A DNA stretch of 5,842 nucleotides, from assembly GCA_910577915.1 (NCBI GenBank), contig CAJTOM010000100.1:1-5842 (forward strand), in the 5' to 3' direction. This DNA comes from an uncultured Oscillospiraceae bacterium (GTDB lineage Bacteria; Bacillota; Clostridia; Oscillospirales; Oscillospiraceae). Within the stretch, counting starts at the first letter, position 1. Every line of letters begins with the position of its first letter. A program made the translations under genes and the position numbers. Below, one piece after another: positions 4,937 to 5,842 of this stretch. The notes under the pieces were generated by a model. The model was given only the letters and a program-made list of their open reading frames with translations. It had not been told where the DNA came from and did not search any database.

Positions 4937-5842
4937 TCAGCTGTTGACGTCGATGACAACGCCGGAGCCAACGGTACGGCCGCCCTCGCGGATAGCGAAG
5001 CGGAGGCCCTTCTCAATGGCGATGGGGGTGATCAGCTCCACGTTCATATCCACGTTGTCGCCGGGCATGCACATCTCAACGCCCTCGGGCAGGGTGATGA
5101 CGCCGGTCACATCAGTGGTACGGAAGTAGAACTGGGGACGGTAGTTGTTGAAGAAGGGGGTGTGGCGGCCGCCTTCGTCCTTGCTCAGGACGTAGACCTG
5201 ACCCACGAACTTGGTGTGGGGCTGGATGGAGCCGGGCTTGCACAGCACCTGGCCGCGCTCGATGTCGGTCTTGGCCACACCGCGCAGCAGGCAGCCGGCG
5301 TTGTCGCCAGCCTCGACGTAGTCCAGGGTCTTGTGGAACATCTCCATGCTGGTGACGACGGTGCTGCGCTTCTCGTCGGTCAGACCGACAATCTCAACGG
5401 TCTCGCCGGCCTTCAGCTGGCCGCGCTCCACACGGCCGGTGGCGACGGTGCCGCGGCCGGAGATGGTGAAGACGTCCTCAACGGGCATCAGGAAGGGCAT
5501 GTCGGCCTTGCGGTCGGGGGTGGGGATATAGCTGTCGACAGCGTCCATGAGCTCCTTGATGCAGGCATACTCGGGAGCGTTGGGATCGGTGCTCTCGCTG
5601 ACCAGGGCGTTCAGGGCGGAGCCCTTGATGATGGGAATGTCGTCGCCGGGGAACTCGTAGAAGCTCAAGGTCTCGCGGACCTCCATCTCCACCAGCTCCA
5701 GCAGCTCCTCGTCGTCCACCTGGTCACACTTGTTCAGGAACACCACGATGGCGGGCACGCCCACCTGGCGGGCCAGCAGGATGTGCTCCTTGGTCTGGGC
5801 CATGGGGCCGTCGGTGGCGGCGATAACCAGGATGGTGCCGTC
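4937..5842 (-). CDS. tuf: Elongation factor Tu (partial, N-terminus beyond window)
   Basis: EF-Tu is the GTPase that delivers aminoacyl-tRNA to the ribosomal A site. The visible 301 residues run from DGTILVIAATDGPMAQT to the stop and match E. coli positions from about 99 onward. About 98 residues are missing at the right edge, including the P-loop GHVDHGKT and the DCPGH motif. The guanine-binding motifs NKCD (visible 37-40) and GSAL (74-77) are intact. Domain 2 follows with VEDVFTISGRGTVATGRVERG, then domain 3 with KFVGQVYVLSKDEGGRHTPFF, NYRPQFYFRTTDVTG and REGGRTVGSGVV. The frame continues without break to the last base, so the internal ATG at 5803 is not the start. The C-terminus ends VIDVNS, differing from the more usual hydrophobic or Glu ending. 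It is probably the last ribosomal-operon-type gene before the hairpin at 4891-4919. Confidence 0.97.
   Translation of the reverse strand, partial: DGTILVIAATDGPMAQTKEHILLARQVGVPAIVVFLNKCDQVDDEELLELVEMEVRETLSFYEFPGDDIPIIKGSALNALVSESTDPNAPEYACIKELMDAVDSYIPTPDRKADMPFLMPVEDVFTISGRGTVATGRVERGQLKAGETVEIVGLTDEKRSTVVTSMEMFHKTLDYVEAGDNAGCLLRGVAKTDIERGQVLCKPGSIQPHTKFVGQVYVLSKDEGGRHTPFFNNYRPQFYFRTTDVTGVITLPEGVEMCMPGDNVDMNVELITPIAIEKGLRFAIREGGRTVGSGVVIDVNS

Noticed and set aside
1..5842. CRISPR array, tRNA, rRNA, insertion sequence or phage features
   Set aside because: No repeated spacer pattern, cloverleaf, transposase or terminal inverted repeats were seen; all the space is accounted for by housekeeping genes and their control sites.

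Overview
The window looks like a chromosomal housekeeping segment from a high-GC member of the Bacillota, most likely a gut Clostridia of the Oscillospiraceae / Flavonifractor-like group. The Bacillota call rests on an HPr kinase/phosphorylase gene, a ROK glucokinase, strong AGGAGG ribosome binding sites and sigmaA-type promoters. The narrower placement is inferred from the high GC at third codon positions and the gene order; no 16S or phylogeny was available.

Layout, left to right. Positions 1-128 lie just downstream of rapZ and hold no gene I can name, only a partial minus-strand candidate and a GC-rich hairpin. A four-gene minus-strand operon follows, transcribed right to left: hprK (3945 to 3004), a ROK glucokinase (2983 to 2033), murB (1962 to 1054) and rapZ (989 to 129). 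It is driven by a near-consensus promoter at 3999-4027. A strong hairpin with a modest T tract separates the glucokinase from murB and may act as an attenuator. The 261-nt gap between hprK and rpmB is a divergent promoter region. It carries the hprK promoter (minus) and the rpmB promoter (plus), and the -35 box of rpmB sits inside an 8-bp inverted repeat that may be an operator. rpmB (ribosomal protein L28, zinc-binding form) is a one-gene plus-strand unit ending in a textbook bidirectional terminator. To its right, on the minus strand, are a 114-aa protein of uncertain function that resembles the C-terminal half of a macro domain, then tuf (EF-Tu), whose first ~98 codons lie beyond the right edge.

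How the genes fit together. HprK senses glycolytic state and phosphorylates HPr on serine, which drives carbon catabolite repression. Glucokinase supplies glucose-6-phosphate. MurB makes UDP-MurNAc for peptidoglycan. RapZ is a nucleotide- and amino-sugar-related regulator linked in other bacteria to glucosamine-6-phosphate control. The operon therefore joins carbon sensing to cell-wall precursor supply, a known type of grouping in Clostridia. rpmB and tuf are translation genes.

I found no convincing new multi-gene system. The items most worth a second look are the macro-like protein behind tuf, the inverted repeat over the rpmB -35 box, and a pair of similar palindromic hairpins behind rapZ and the glucokinase.
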